Below, piece by piece: positions 1 through 5,447 of a stretch of DNA of 5,812 bases. The position numbers were made by a program, and so were the translations under genes. The stretch comes from DASSUC01 sp035650075 (GTDB lineage Bacteria; Actinomycetota; Actinomycetes; Mycobacteriales; Micromonosporaceae), in NCBI GenBank assembly GCA_035650075.1, contig DASRII010000257.1, positions 1-5,812 on the forward strand, written 5' to 3'. Positions within the stretch are counted from its first letter, which is position 1. Every line of letters starts with the position of its first letter. Below the pieces are notes generated by a model. That model saw only the letters and a list, made by a program, of their open reading frames with translations, was not told the origin of the DNA and searched no databases.

Positions 1-434
1 GCACTGCTGTGCTGCTGTGTGGTGACCCGGTCCGTGCGGAGGAGCTGGTCCAGGCCACCTACGAGCGCGTGTATCGATCCTGGCGCGTGGCGCGCGACGG
101 CGACCCGCAGGCGTACGCGCGGCGCGTGCTGGTCAACCTGCGCGTGGATGGGTGGCGGCGCACGCGTCGCGAGGTCGTCGTCGACCCGGGCGCGCTGCCC
201 GACCGGGCCGGGCCCGACAACACGAGTGCCGTCGTTGCCCGTAACGCCGTGGTTCAGGCTCTGGCCCGGCTGCCGCTCGCGCAGCGGCGGGTCGTGGTGC
301 TGCGGCACCTGCTCGACCTCACCGAGACCGAGGTTGCCCAGGAGCTGGGGATCTCGGTCGGCACGGTCAAGTCACACCACGCGCGGGGCATCGCCCGGCT
401 GCGCGAGATCTTCGCGGAAGGGGATCTGCGATGA
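1..434 (+). CDS. SigE-family ECF RNA polymerase sigma factor, 5'-truncated by window edge
   Basis: This is a group IV (ECF) sigma factor that would direct RNA polymerase to a small set of promoters. The reading frame is open to the left edge (codons from base 3). The visible start reads T-A-V-L-L-C-G-D, matching the RTAYLLCGD-like stretch that lies inside sigma region 2 in this family, so the GTG at base 9 is not the true start and roughly 20-30 residues are missing. Region 2 continues through AEELVQATYERVYRSW and the RRVLVNLRVDGWRR helix. Region 4 follows, with LARLPLAQRRVVVLRHL and the helix-turn-helix TETEVAQELGISVGTVKSH. Region 4 ends close to the C-terminus and there is no extension, as expected for SigE-type factors (about 165-175 residues). 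The stop TGA overlaps the ATG of the next gene (ATGA at 431-434), which implies translational coupling with the membrane protein downstream. The family call is confident; the regulon is unknown. Confidence 0.93.
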   Translation, partial: TAVLLCGDPVRAEELVQATYERVYRSWRVARDGDPQAYARRVLVNLRVDGWRRTRREVVVDPGALPDRAGPDNTSAVVARNAVVQALARLPLAQRRVVVLRHLLDLTETEVAQELGISVGTVKSHHARGIARLREIFAEGDLR

Positions 435-1171
435 GCGTCCAGCTTCACGATGACGACGTTGTCTCCCGGCTGCGGGCGGGCGCCCCGGGCTACCCGGATG
501 CCGGTCCCGACGCCGGTCGTACCCTCACCGCAGCCCGACGAGCACTGCGCCGCCGCCGGGGCCGGCGGGCGTTGGGCGGCCTCGCCGTGGTCGTGGCCGC
601 GGTCGTCGGACTCACCGCGGTCGGCCCGATCCAGCTGCCCGGCATCGGTACGTTTGGCATGCCTGGCGGGCACGACGTCAATCCACCCGCCAACCAGGGT
701 GAACCGCCGGTGCCCCCGCGCCAGAGGCTGCTCGACGATGTCGCGGACCTGGAGCTTCAGGTCCTGCCGGTGGTCGAGGAATTGGGGCTCACCGTGTACA
801 TCGACGAAAGAGCGGCGTGCCGCGTGTTCACCTGGTCCCACGGGGCGTTCCGGGACCGCGGCCCGAGTTGTTCCAACCCCGACGACCCGGAGCCGGCGTT
901 CGACGCCGAGAGCGAGGCCGCGTTCACGCGGGTGTCCGACGCGATCGAACGCTCCGGCGTAGACGTGTACCGGATCGAGAAGGGCGGTTGGGGGCCCGGC
1001 ACGTCGTTCCACCTCCGGGACAACTCGTGGATGTGGAACTGGTACTACTCGTACGTTCCCGACACCCCGGCCGACGCCCCGGAAGAGATGCGGACGGAGA
1101 CATCGCTCGGCGTCAGGCTGCAGGTCCACGTCACCGGTAACTGGTGGTTCACCACGGAGCCCGACGACTGA
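431..1171 (+). CDS. Single-pass membrane protein coupled to the SigE-type sigma factor; candidate regulator/sensor
   Basis: The product has 246 residues and I do not recognise a named family. The N-terminal ~46 residues are cytosolic by the positive-inside rule, with a strongly basic stretch (RRALRRRRGRR, about 36-46). One hydrophobic helix at about 47-67 (ALGGLAVVVAAVVGLTAVG) is followed by a Gly/Pro-rich linker (about 70-97) and an external domain (98-246). That domain has two cysteines (C130, C147) that could form a disulfide, and an aromatic cluster, SWMWNWYYSY, at about 199-208. The ATG lies inside the stop of the sigma gene, so both are made from one message. Genes in this position next to SigE-type factors often encode a short basic cytosolic segment, one membrane helix and an external domain, and are presumed to control the sigma factor. 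No HxxxCxxC zinc anti-sigma motif is present, so the regulatory role is inference from context. The last 23 bases overlap the 3' end of the opposing DinB gene. Confidence 0.8.
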   Translation: MSVQLHDDDVVSRLRAGAPGYPDAGPDAGRTLTAARRALRRRRGRRALGGLAVVVAAVVGLTAVGPIQLPGIGTFGMPGGHDVNPPANQGEPPVPPRQRLLDDVADLELQVLPVVEELGLTVYIDERAACRVFTWSHGAFRDRGPSCSNPDDPEPAFDAESEAAFTRVSDAIERSGVDVYRIEKGGWGPGTSFHLRDNSWMWNWYYSYVPDTPADAPEEMRTETSLGVRLQVHVTGNWWFTTEPDD

Positions 1172-1655
1172 TCTGCTCGCGGAGGATGTCCGCATGCCCG
1201 CAGTGCTGGGCAAGCTCGCGGAGCATGTGCAGGTACACCCAACGCAGCGGTAACGGACCACGCCGGTTGCCACGAACCACATCGTCCAGCCCGAGTCCTG
1301 CCGTCGCCCGCCGGGATTCCTCACAGGCCTCGCGATGTGCCCGCTGGATGGAGGCGATCGTGTCGCCGTCATCGAGGATGAACGACTCGTCCGGACTGGC
1401 GGGTATGCCGATCTCGTCGCGCGAGCGGCACGATACCGCCTCGTCGAACCAGACCTTCTCGACGAACGTCGCGTGCTTGACCAGACCCAGCAGCGTGGTT
1501 CGGGACGGCACCAGCGACCGGCGCGCCTGCTCCTCGGTCAGACCGTTCAGGCAACCGTTGAGCGCCGCGCGATGCTCATCGAGGAACGCCTCGAACTGCG
1601 CCCGGATCGGCTGGTGGAAGACGTCCTCGGCGAGTGTCGGCGGCAGCGAAGTCAT
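1149..1655 (-). CDS. DinB / DUF664 family protein (putative metal-dependent hydrolase or transferase fold)
   Basis: The product has 168 residues, the usual length for the DinB/DUF664 four-helix-bundle superfamily. Diagnostic stretches are TTLLGLVKHATFVEKVWF (about 53-70) and LRWVYLHMLRELAQHCGHAD (about 137-156). Likely metal-site histidines are H61 in the second helix and H151/H154 near the C-terminal helix; H143 is also close. Related members include mycothiol- or bacillithiol-dependent transferases and isomerases, but many DUF664 proteins have no known substrate, so no reaction is assigned. It is presumably cytosolic, as no signal peptide or membrane helix is visible. The ATG at 1655-1653 is chosen because it gives the normal family start; no strong Shine-Dalgarno sequence precedes it. 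The gene is divergent from the DUF1905-YCII-sigma operon across 157 bases, and its 3' end overlaps the preceding plus-strand gene by 23 bases. Confidence 0.9.
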   Translation of the reverse strand: MTSLPPTLAEDVFHQPIRAQFEAFLDEHRAALNGCLNGLTEEQARRSLVPSRTTLLGLVKHATFVEKVWFDEAVSCRSRDEIGIPASPDESFILDDGDTIASIQRAHREACEESRRATAGLGLDDVVRGNRRGPLPLRWVYLHMLRELAQHCGHADILREQISRRAPW

Positions 1656-1746
1656 GCACCGAGCATCTCGAGCCCGTCACCCACCGAACAAACGGGGTCG
1701 GCTGCGGAGGCGTCACGTATCAGCCTCTTTGTCGGGTTGATGCCCC

Positions 1747-1775
1747 TGTCCAGCTCGGGCGGAGGTCGTTCGTTC
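1747..1775 (+). promoter_or_regulatory. Weak candidate ECF42-type promoter upstream of the DUF1905-YCII-sigma operon
   Basis: TGTCCA (1747-1752) is followed after 18 bases by CGTTC (1771-1775). The published ECF42 target motif, as I remember it from the Streptomyces venezuelae work, is TGTCGA in the -35 region and CGAC or CGTC in the -10 region. The match here is five of six and three of four bases, and the spacing is plausible but slightly long. A start about 7 bases downstream would give a leader of about 30 bases that contains the strong ribosome binding site. In GC-rich DNA such a match can arise by chance, so this is a hypothesis only. Confidence 0.22.
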
Positions 1776-1798
1776 ATAGAGTGGAGGCAGGTGAGGCG

Positions 1799-1805
1799 AG
1801 GAGGT
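1799..1805 (+). promoter_or_regulatory. Strong ribosome binding site for the DUF1905 gene
   Basis: AGGAGGT lies 7 bases upstream of the ATG at 1813. It is a near-ideal Shine-Dalgarno sequence and fixes the start of the first gene in the operon. The two downstream genes lack anything comparable and are probably translated by coupling. Confidence 0.85.
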
Positions 1806-1812
1806 ATCGACA

Positions 1813-2085
1813 ATGCGGAAGCTGGATCAGAAGTTCACGGCGACACTGCGGAAGAGCCCGGCGAAGGGTGGACACACCTATGTCGTATGGCCCGGCTCGG
1901 TCGAGTTCTTCGGCACCCGAGGTCTGGTGAAGGTGCGAGGCACGATCGACGGCCATCCGTTCCAAAGCTCGTTCATGGCGATGGGCGACGGCACGCACAA
2001 GCTTCCCGTCCACTCCGATGTGCGCAAGGCGATCGGCAAGGAGGCTGGCCACACGGTGACCGTCGTCCTGCAGGAACGGATATAG
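1813..2085 (+). CDS. DUF1905 domain protein
   Basis: The product has 90 residues and is essentially a single DUF1905 domain. Recognisable elements are the opening KFTATL strand (7-12), the YVVWPGSVEFFG segment (about 23-34), VKVRGTIDGHPFQSSFMAMGDG (about 39-60), the HKLPV strand (62-66) and the closing VRKAIGKEAGHTVTVVL (about 70-86). The family is predicted to form a small beta-barrel; its biochemical function is not established. The start is supported by AGGAGGT 7 bases upstream. The stop TAG is followed by only two bases before the ATG of the YCII-type gene, so it is the first gene of an operon that ends with the ECF42-type sigma factor. No signal peptide or membrane segment is visible. 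The family call is strong; the cellular role is unknown, and association with the sigma module is inferred from spacing. Confidence 0.9.
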   Translation: MRKLDQKFTATLRKSPAKGGHTYVVWPGSVEFFGTRGLVKVRGTIDGHPFQSSFMAMGDGTHKLPVHSDVRKAIGKEAGHTVTVVLQERI

Positions 2086-2087
2086 CG

Positions 2088-2441
2088 ATGCCTGCCTTCA
2101 TCGCCCTGACATACACCAGCGAAATCGAGTGGTGGAAGCCGGAGTTCGCGGAGGGACTGCGGGAGTACGTGGCGTTCGAGCAGGCGCACGCCGCCGTGCT
2201 GCGAGGTGGCCACGCGCTCTACCCGAGCGCGACGGCGAGGACGGTACGGGTGCCCGACGGCGACGTCGGAGGACCGATCGTCAGCGACGGACCGTACGCC
2301 GAGACGAAGGAGGCACTGACCGGCTTCTTCCTGTTGGAGTGTGCCGACCTCGACGAGGCGACGTCCGTCGCGGCGAAGATTCCCGCGGCCCGGTACGGGA
2401 CGGTCGAGGTACGCGAGATCCATCCTTCGCTCGGTGTCTGA
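2088..2441 (+). CDS. YCII-related / DGPF-domain protein of the ECF42 module
   Basis: The product has 117 residues and belongs to the YCII-related superfamily (dimeric alpha-beta barrel type fold). The hallmark is DGPYAETKE at 67-75, a variant of the DGPF(A/T)ETKE motif that names DGPF proteins, with Tyr in place of Phe. It is followed by the TGFFLLECADLDEA strand-helix (about 78-91), and the chain ends with a VEVREIHPS strand. DGPF proteins are encoded next to ECF42 sigma factors in many phyla and are cotranscribed with them; whether they act on the sigma factor or are enzymes is unsettled. Here it sits between DUF1905 (2-base gap) and the sigma gene, which most likely starts inside its last codons. 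An AGGA about 12 bases before the ATG is a weak ribosome binding site, so coupling to DUF1905 translation is likely. Confidence 0.92.
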   Translation: MPAFIALTYTSEIEWWKPEFAEGLREYVAFEQAHAAVLRGGHALYPSATARTVRVPDGDVGGPIVSDGPYAETKEALTGFFLLECADLDEATSVAAKIPAARYGTVEVREIHPSLGV

Positions 2442-3660
2442 TGTGGGTGCCGGTGATGCGGCAGAGCATCTCGTCCGCGACGAGCGGGCGCGCGTGCTGG
2501 CCACGCTGATCCGCGTCACCGGCGACATCGACCTGGCTCAGGACGCCGTCCAGGACGCCGTCGTCCGCGCGCTGGAACGGTGGCCGCGCGACGGCGTACC
2601 GGACAACCCGCGGGCGTGGCTCACTGTGACCGCGAAACGGCGGGCGATCGACCTGCTCCGCCGGGAGGCCCGGCGGGCCGCGAAGGAGGCGGAGGCGGTG
2701 GCGCTGTGGGAGCCCGTTGCCGAGCCGGCCGAGGCCGTTCGCGACGACATGCTGCGCTTGTTGTTCACCTGTTGCCATCCGGCCCTGTCGGCCGACGCTC
2801 AAGTGGCGCTGTCCCTGAGGATCCTAGGTGGACTGTCCACGGTGGAGGTTGCGCGTGGACTCATGGTGTCCGAGGCGACCATGGCCAAGCGGCTCACCCG
2901 CGCGAAGCAGAAGATCCGCTACGCGCGGATCCCGTACCGCGTCCCGACCGCCGAGGAGCTTCCGGACCGGCTGGCCACCGTCGCGGCCACGATCTATCTC
3001 ATCTTCAACGAGGGGTACGCCGCCGGCGCCGGCGCGGACCTCGTGCGAGTCTCGCTGACCGGCGAGGCGATCCGGTTGGCCCGGTTGCTGGCCGAACTGA
3101 TGCCGGACGAGGCGACGGTACTCGGCCTGCTCGCACTCCTGCTCCTCCAGGACGCCCGCCGCGCGGCCCGCACGGACGACCACGGACGCCCGGTCCTCCT
3201 GCCCGACCAGGACCGGTCGCGGTGGGACCGCGCGACCATCGAGGAGGGTGTCCGACTGGTCGGTACCGCGCTGCTGCGTACTCCGGACCGGCCCGACAGC
3301 TACGTGGTACAGGCGGCGATCGCGGCCTGCCATGGCCTCGCGCCCTCGTACGCCGAGACCGACTGGGCCGCGGTCGTCTCGTGGTACGACGTGCTGCTCA
3401 CCGTGCACGACAGCCCGGTCGTACGGCTCAATCGCGCGGTTGCCGTTGCCGAGCGGGACGGCCCGGCCGCCGGCTTGGCGCTGGTCGACGAGATCGGCGA
3501 GCTGTCCGACTACCCGTGGTGGCACGCCACCCGCGCCGAACTGCTCCGGCGCCTGGGCCACACCGAGCCGGCCCGAACCGCGTACGAACAGGCGCTCACG
3601 CTCGGGATGAACGATCCCCAGACGGAGCATCTGCGCCGCCGTGTCGCCGAGCTCGGGTGA
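2434..3660 (+). CDS. ECF42-type sigma factor with DUF6596/TPR-like C-terminal extension
   Basis: The product has 408 residues from the GTG at 2434, the normal size for ECF42 factors (about 400-420). Sigma region 2 covers about 12-80 (TGDIDLAQDAVQDAV, then PRAWLTVTAKRRAIDLLRR). Region 4 covers about 105-163 (LRLLFTCCHPALSADAQVAL, then the helix-turn-helix STVEVARGLMVSEATMAKRL). The extension from about 175 carries the family's conserved blocks: IYLIFNEGYAA (187-197), EAIRLARLLAEL (211-222), QDRSRWD (259-265), TDWAAVVSWYD (309-319), PVVRLNRAVAVAE (328-340) and a final TPR-like helix pair. In this group there is no classical anti-sigma factor, and the extension is thought to control activity together with the neighbouring DGPF protein. 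The GTG at 2434 overlaps the YCII gene by 8 bases; the alternative GTG at 2443 would remove only three residues. No signal peptide or membrane segment is seen, so it is cytosolic. Confidence 0.95.
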   Translation: MSDVGAGDAAEHLVRDERARVLATLIRVTGDIDLAQDAVQDAVVRALERWPRDGVPDNPRAWLTVTAKRRAIDLLRREARRAAKEAEAVALWEPVAEPAEAVRDDMLRLLFTCCHPALSADAQVALSLRILGGLSTVEVARGLMVSEATMAKRLTRAKQKIRYARIPYRVPTAEELPDRLATVAATIYLIFNEGYAAGAGADLVRVSLTGEAIRLARLLAELMPDEATVLGLLALLLLQDARRAARTDDHGRPVLLPDQDRSRWDRATIEEGVRLVGTALLRTPDRPDSYVVQAAIAACHGLAPSYAETDWAAVVSWYDVLLTVHDSPVVRLNRAVAVAERDGPAAGLALVDEIGELSDYPWWHATRAELLRRLGHTEPARTAYEQALTLGMNDPQTEHLRRRVAELG

Positions 3661-3669
3661 GACTGGCCA

Positions 3670-4053
3670 CTACCGCTCGCGGAAGCCCTCCCGGAACCGG
3701 CGAAAGAACCCGCCTTCGCGGGGAAGTGCGGGGGCCGACGGTGCGGCGGTGCGGCGTTGCGTCGCGATCGGCTGGTCGTAGTCGGTCCGCGCGATCGCGT
3801 CGACGACCTGCGGCACGTCGAAGTCCTCCGAACCGGGGATGTGCGGTACGAATCCGACGAGCACGCCGTTGCGCATCACCTGGGCCTCGAGCCCGGCCGT
3901 GCCGTCGGTGTCCCACAGCGCCTCGCGCTCACCGTAGTCGAGCACCACGCGGATGCCCGCCGCGGTGCGGCCTGCGCTCGGGGGCACGAAGTGGGCCGGT
4001 ACGCCACGTTCGCGCAGCGCGTCGACCACCCGACGGGCTCGGTTCTCGTCCAT
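3670..4053 (-). CDS. Conserved-looking actinobacterial protein of unknown function
   Basis: The product has 127 residues from the ATG at 4053-4051. The frame is open further upstream (possible ATGs at 4098 and 4125), but the extra residues are Arg-rich and look non-conserved. The sequence opens with MDENRARRVVDALRERGVPA, an amphipathic helix. It continues through a beta-rich core, IRVVLDYGEREALWDTDGTAGLEA, then VLVGFVPHIPGSEDF, and a helix VVDAIARTDY. This resembles small actinobacterial hypothetical proteins I have seen, but I cannot name a family. After about residue 95 comes a Pro/Ala-rich linker and a basic aromatic tail, GGFFRRFREGFRER, which could bind membrane or nucleic acid; that is inference. 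It converges on the ECF42-type sigma gene with only 9 bases between stops, and is divergent from the 419-residue protein. No strong ribosome binding site is visible. Confidence 0.8.
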   Translation of the reverse strand: MDENRARRVVDALRERGVPAHFVPPSAGRTAAGIRVVLDYGEREALWDTDGTAGLEAQVMRNGVLVGFVPHIPGSEDFDVPQVVDAIARTDYDQPIATQRRTAAPSAPALPREGGFFRRFREGFRER

Positions 4054-4186
4054 GCGACCAACAGTAGCGACCGTAGCTGTGATCCGACTGTCAGGCATCC
4101 GCCGTCGCGTATCAGGCCGCGGCATCGCGCCTCAGCACCGTACCGGGGTCCATCTGGGGCCTACTGTCGGAATCGAGGTCAGCGTC
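4054..4186. promoter_or_regulatory. Divergent intergenic region before the 419-residue protein gene
   Basis: These 133 bases separate the minus-strand hypothetical gene from the plus-strand 419-residue gene and should contain both promoters. TACTGT at 4162-4167 fits a TANNNT -10 pattern, but no -35 element sits at 16-18 bases, so I do not call a promoter. ACAG at 4061-4064 and CTGT at 4077-4080 flank a partial repeat (GTAGC twice), too weak to call an operator. Confidence 0.5.
4175..4179 (+). promoter_or_regulatory. Ribosome binding site that decides the start of the 419-residue protein
   Basis: GAGGT lies 7 bases before the ATG at 4187. The upstream in-frame extension (back to about 3953) has no such site and overlaps the opposing gene, and the next in-frame ATG at 4262 also lacks one. 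The ATG at 4187 is therefore preferred. Confidence 0.7.
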
Positions 4187-5446
4187 ATGTATCCCAAGCA
4201 ACTGGCCACGCGCACCAGTTCCCACGTCTCCCAGCGGTACTTCTCGAGCCATCACCGCCGGATGTCCACGTTCCCCCGACTCGACATCGGAGTCCGGATC
4301 GGCTGGTTCACGAGGTACGTCAAGAAGAACCTGACCATCGTGACCCGGGAGCAGTTCACCGCGATCCGGCCGGTGTCCCTGCTGTGGGGCCGTACCCTGC
4401 CGGGCTTCGTCGAGCCGCACCTGACGACACAGCAGATTCTCGAGTCGATTCGCCGGACGATCCAGACCCTGGACGACAACAACACCGACGAGCACACCGT
4501 CGCGACGATCGACCGGGACGGTCACGCGTACGTGACGGCGCTGCTCGCCGGAATGGTCAACGAGGACATGGCCGGCCTCCTCTCCGCCACGAGCGGGTGG
4601 CGCGCCGCCAACGAACTCATCGGTGGGTTCGCGCCGTGGGGTTACCACGACCTGCCCGAGACGCGGTATCCGGTGCTGCCGTACGAGCTAGGAATCGACG
4701 GCAACTACGAGCGCACGTGGCCCGAGGACGCGCGGGAGCTGATCGAGTACCGCAGGACCATCGATCCGCTCGAGCCGTTCGAGGGACAGGTGAAGCTCGG
4801 CACCAACACGATCTCGCGGTCGCACTTCAGCACCGGTGAGGACGACCAGTTCCGGTACTGGCAGTACCTGGCGAGTACCTTCAAGTTCGCGCACGGGCTC
4901 GACGGGTACGCGACTCACACACTCGTCTTCGACAAGCTGCGGATGCGGCTGTACTTCGTCGCCGCGGGCGAGGGCCGGCACGTATGGCGGACCGTCGACG
5001 CGTTCAACAACCCGATCGCGCCGTTCGTGTTCTCGGTGATGGGTCGGTCGTACCACCGGTGGCTCGAGCTGCAAGCCGCCCGGATAAAGGCCGGCAAGGA
5101 CCGGCTCGACCTGATCGTCGCCGACCCCGACGCGCTGCACGAGCTGCGCCGGTACATCAGCCTGCACGACCCCCGCCTGCGGAGGGACCGCCGCCGGGCG
5201 TACCTGTTGGACTTCCTCGGTCGCTGGCTGCCGATGGTGCGGTTCATCTTCGGTGCCGACGTGGTCCAACCGCCGCCGCAGAGCGGGTCCGGCGAGGGCG
5301 GCGACGGCGACGACGGGCACCAGGGATCGCTGTGGCCGTTCCTGCTCTTCGTGGCATTCCTCGACGAGGACGATCCCGACGAGGACGACGCCGACGAGGA
5401 CGACCTCGACAGCATGTTCGTCGAGCGCGGTGACACCGACGAATGA
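4187..5446 (+). CDS. Unrecognised 419-residue protein with basic N-terminus and repeat-built acidic tail
   Basis: I do not recognise a family. Residues 1-50 are strongly basic, with a His/Ser/Arg stretch (YFSSHHRRM at 18-26) and only one acidic residue (D33). A globular region spans about 50-360 and is rich in aromatic residues; notable stretches are GFAPWGYHDLPETRYPVLPY (147-166), LGTNTISRSHFSTGEDDQFRYWQY (split near 204-227) and a helix pair around 290-340 with many Arg. A flexible Gly/Ser/Asp linker (about 361-380) leads to a 12-residue hydrophobic patch, SLWPFLLFVAFL (381-392), too short for a normal transmembrane helix. The tail, 393-419, has 17 acidic residues of 27, including three DEDD units. 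No signal peptide is visible. It starts from a GAGGT-supported ATG, is divergent from the gene on its left, and stops one base before the stop of the converging PH-like gene, so it is probably monocistronic. Codon bias supports a real gene; the function is unknown. Confidence 0.88.
   Translation: MYPKQLATRTSSHVSQRYFSSHHRRMSTFPRLDIGVRIGWFTRYVKKNLTIVTREQFTAIRPVSLLWGRTLPGFVEPHLTTQQILESIRRTIQTLDDNNTDEHTVATIDRDGHAYVTALLAGMVNEDMAGLLSATSGWRAANELIGGFAPWGYHDLPETRYPVLPYELGIDGNYERTWPEDARELIEYRRTIDPLEPFEGQVKLGTNTISRSHFSTGEDDQFRYWQYLASTFKFAHGLDGYATHTLVFDKLRMRLYFVAAGEGRHVWRTVDAFNNPIAPFVFSVMGRSYHRWLELQAARIKAGKDRLDLIVADPDALHELRRYISLHDPRLRRDRRRAYLLDFLGRWLPMVRFIFGADVVQPPPQSGSGEGGDGDDGHQGSLWPFLLFVAFLDEDDPDEDDADEDDLDSMFVERGDTDE
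5363..5410 (+). repeat. Three tandem 15-base units encoding the acidic tail
   Basis: The units are GACGAGGACGATCCC (5363-5377), GACGAGGACGACGCC (5378-5392) and GACGAGGACGACCTC (5393-5407), followed by a partial GAC. Each encodes D-E-D-D plus one variable residue (P, A, L). The first 11 bases of all three are identical. This suggests expansion by slippage, so unit number may vary between strains. Confidence 0.9.
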
Positions 5447-5447
5447 G

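Larger units (their letters stand above)
1656..1812. promoter_or_regulatory. Divergent intergenic region between the DinB gene and the DUF1905 operon
   Basis: These 157 bases separate two genes transcribed away from each other, so they should hold promoters for both directions. I see no convincing housekeeping -35/-10 pair on either strand. Small imperfect inverted repeats (for example GAGGC at 1707-1711 with GCCTC at 1723-1727) are too short to call operators. A possible ECF42-like element is listed separately. Confidence 0.6.

Noticed and set aside
381..392. Residues 381-392 of the 419-residue protein (bases about 5327-5362) as a transmembrane helix
   Set aside because: Only 12 hydrophobic residues flanked by acidic sequence; too short to span a membrane. 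The coordinates given here are residue numbers.
1142..1154. TGGTG / CACCA hairpin at the end of the membrane protein gene as a terminator
   Set aside because: A five-pair stem with no T-run, located inside coding sequence of both converging genes; too weak.
254..1372. Long minus-strand open frame of 372 codons across the sigma and membrane protein genes
   Set aside because: Its translation is low-complexity (Arg/Pro/Val-rich) with no family motif, and it lies opposite two well-supported genes; such frames are expected in GC-rich DNA.
1707..1727. Inverted repeat GAGGC / GCCTC in the divergent intergenic region as operator or terminator
   Set aside because: Arms of five bases with an 11-base gap are expected by chance at this GC content.
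2824..3630. Minus-strand open frame of 268 codons opposite the sigma extension
   Set aside because: The plus strand encodes every conserved ECF42 block here; the antisense translation shows no domain.
2580..4067. Plus-strand open frame of 495 codons overlapping the ECF42-type gene
   Set aside because: It is a shifted-frame shadow: very Arg/Gly/Pro-rich, and it runs across the stop of the sigma gene into an opposing gene without motifs.
4061..4080. ACAG...CTGT inverted repeat with a doubled GTAGC as an operator
   Set aside because: Only four paired bases at the ends and mismatches inside; not distinguishable from chance.
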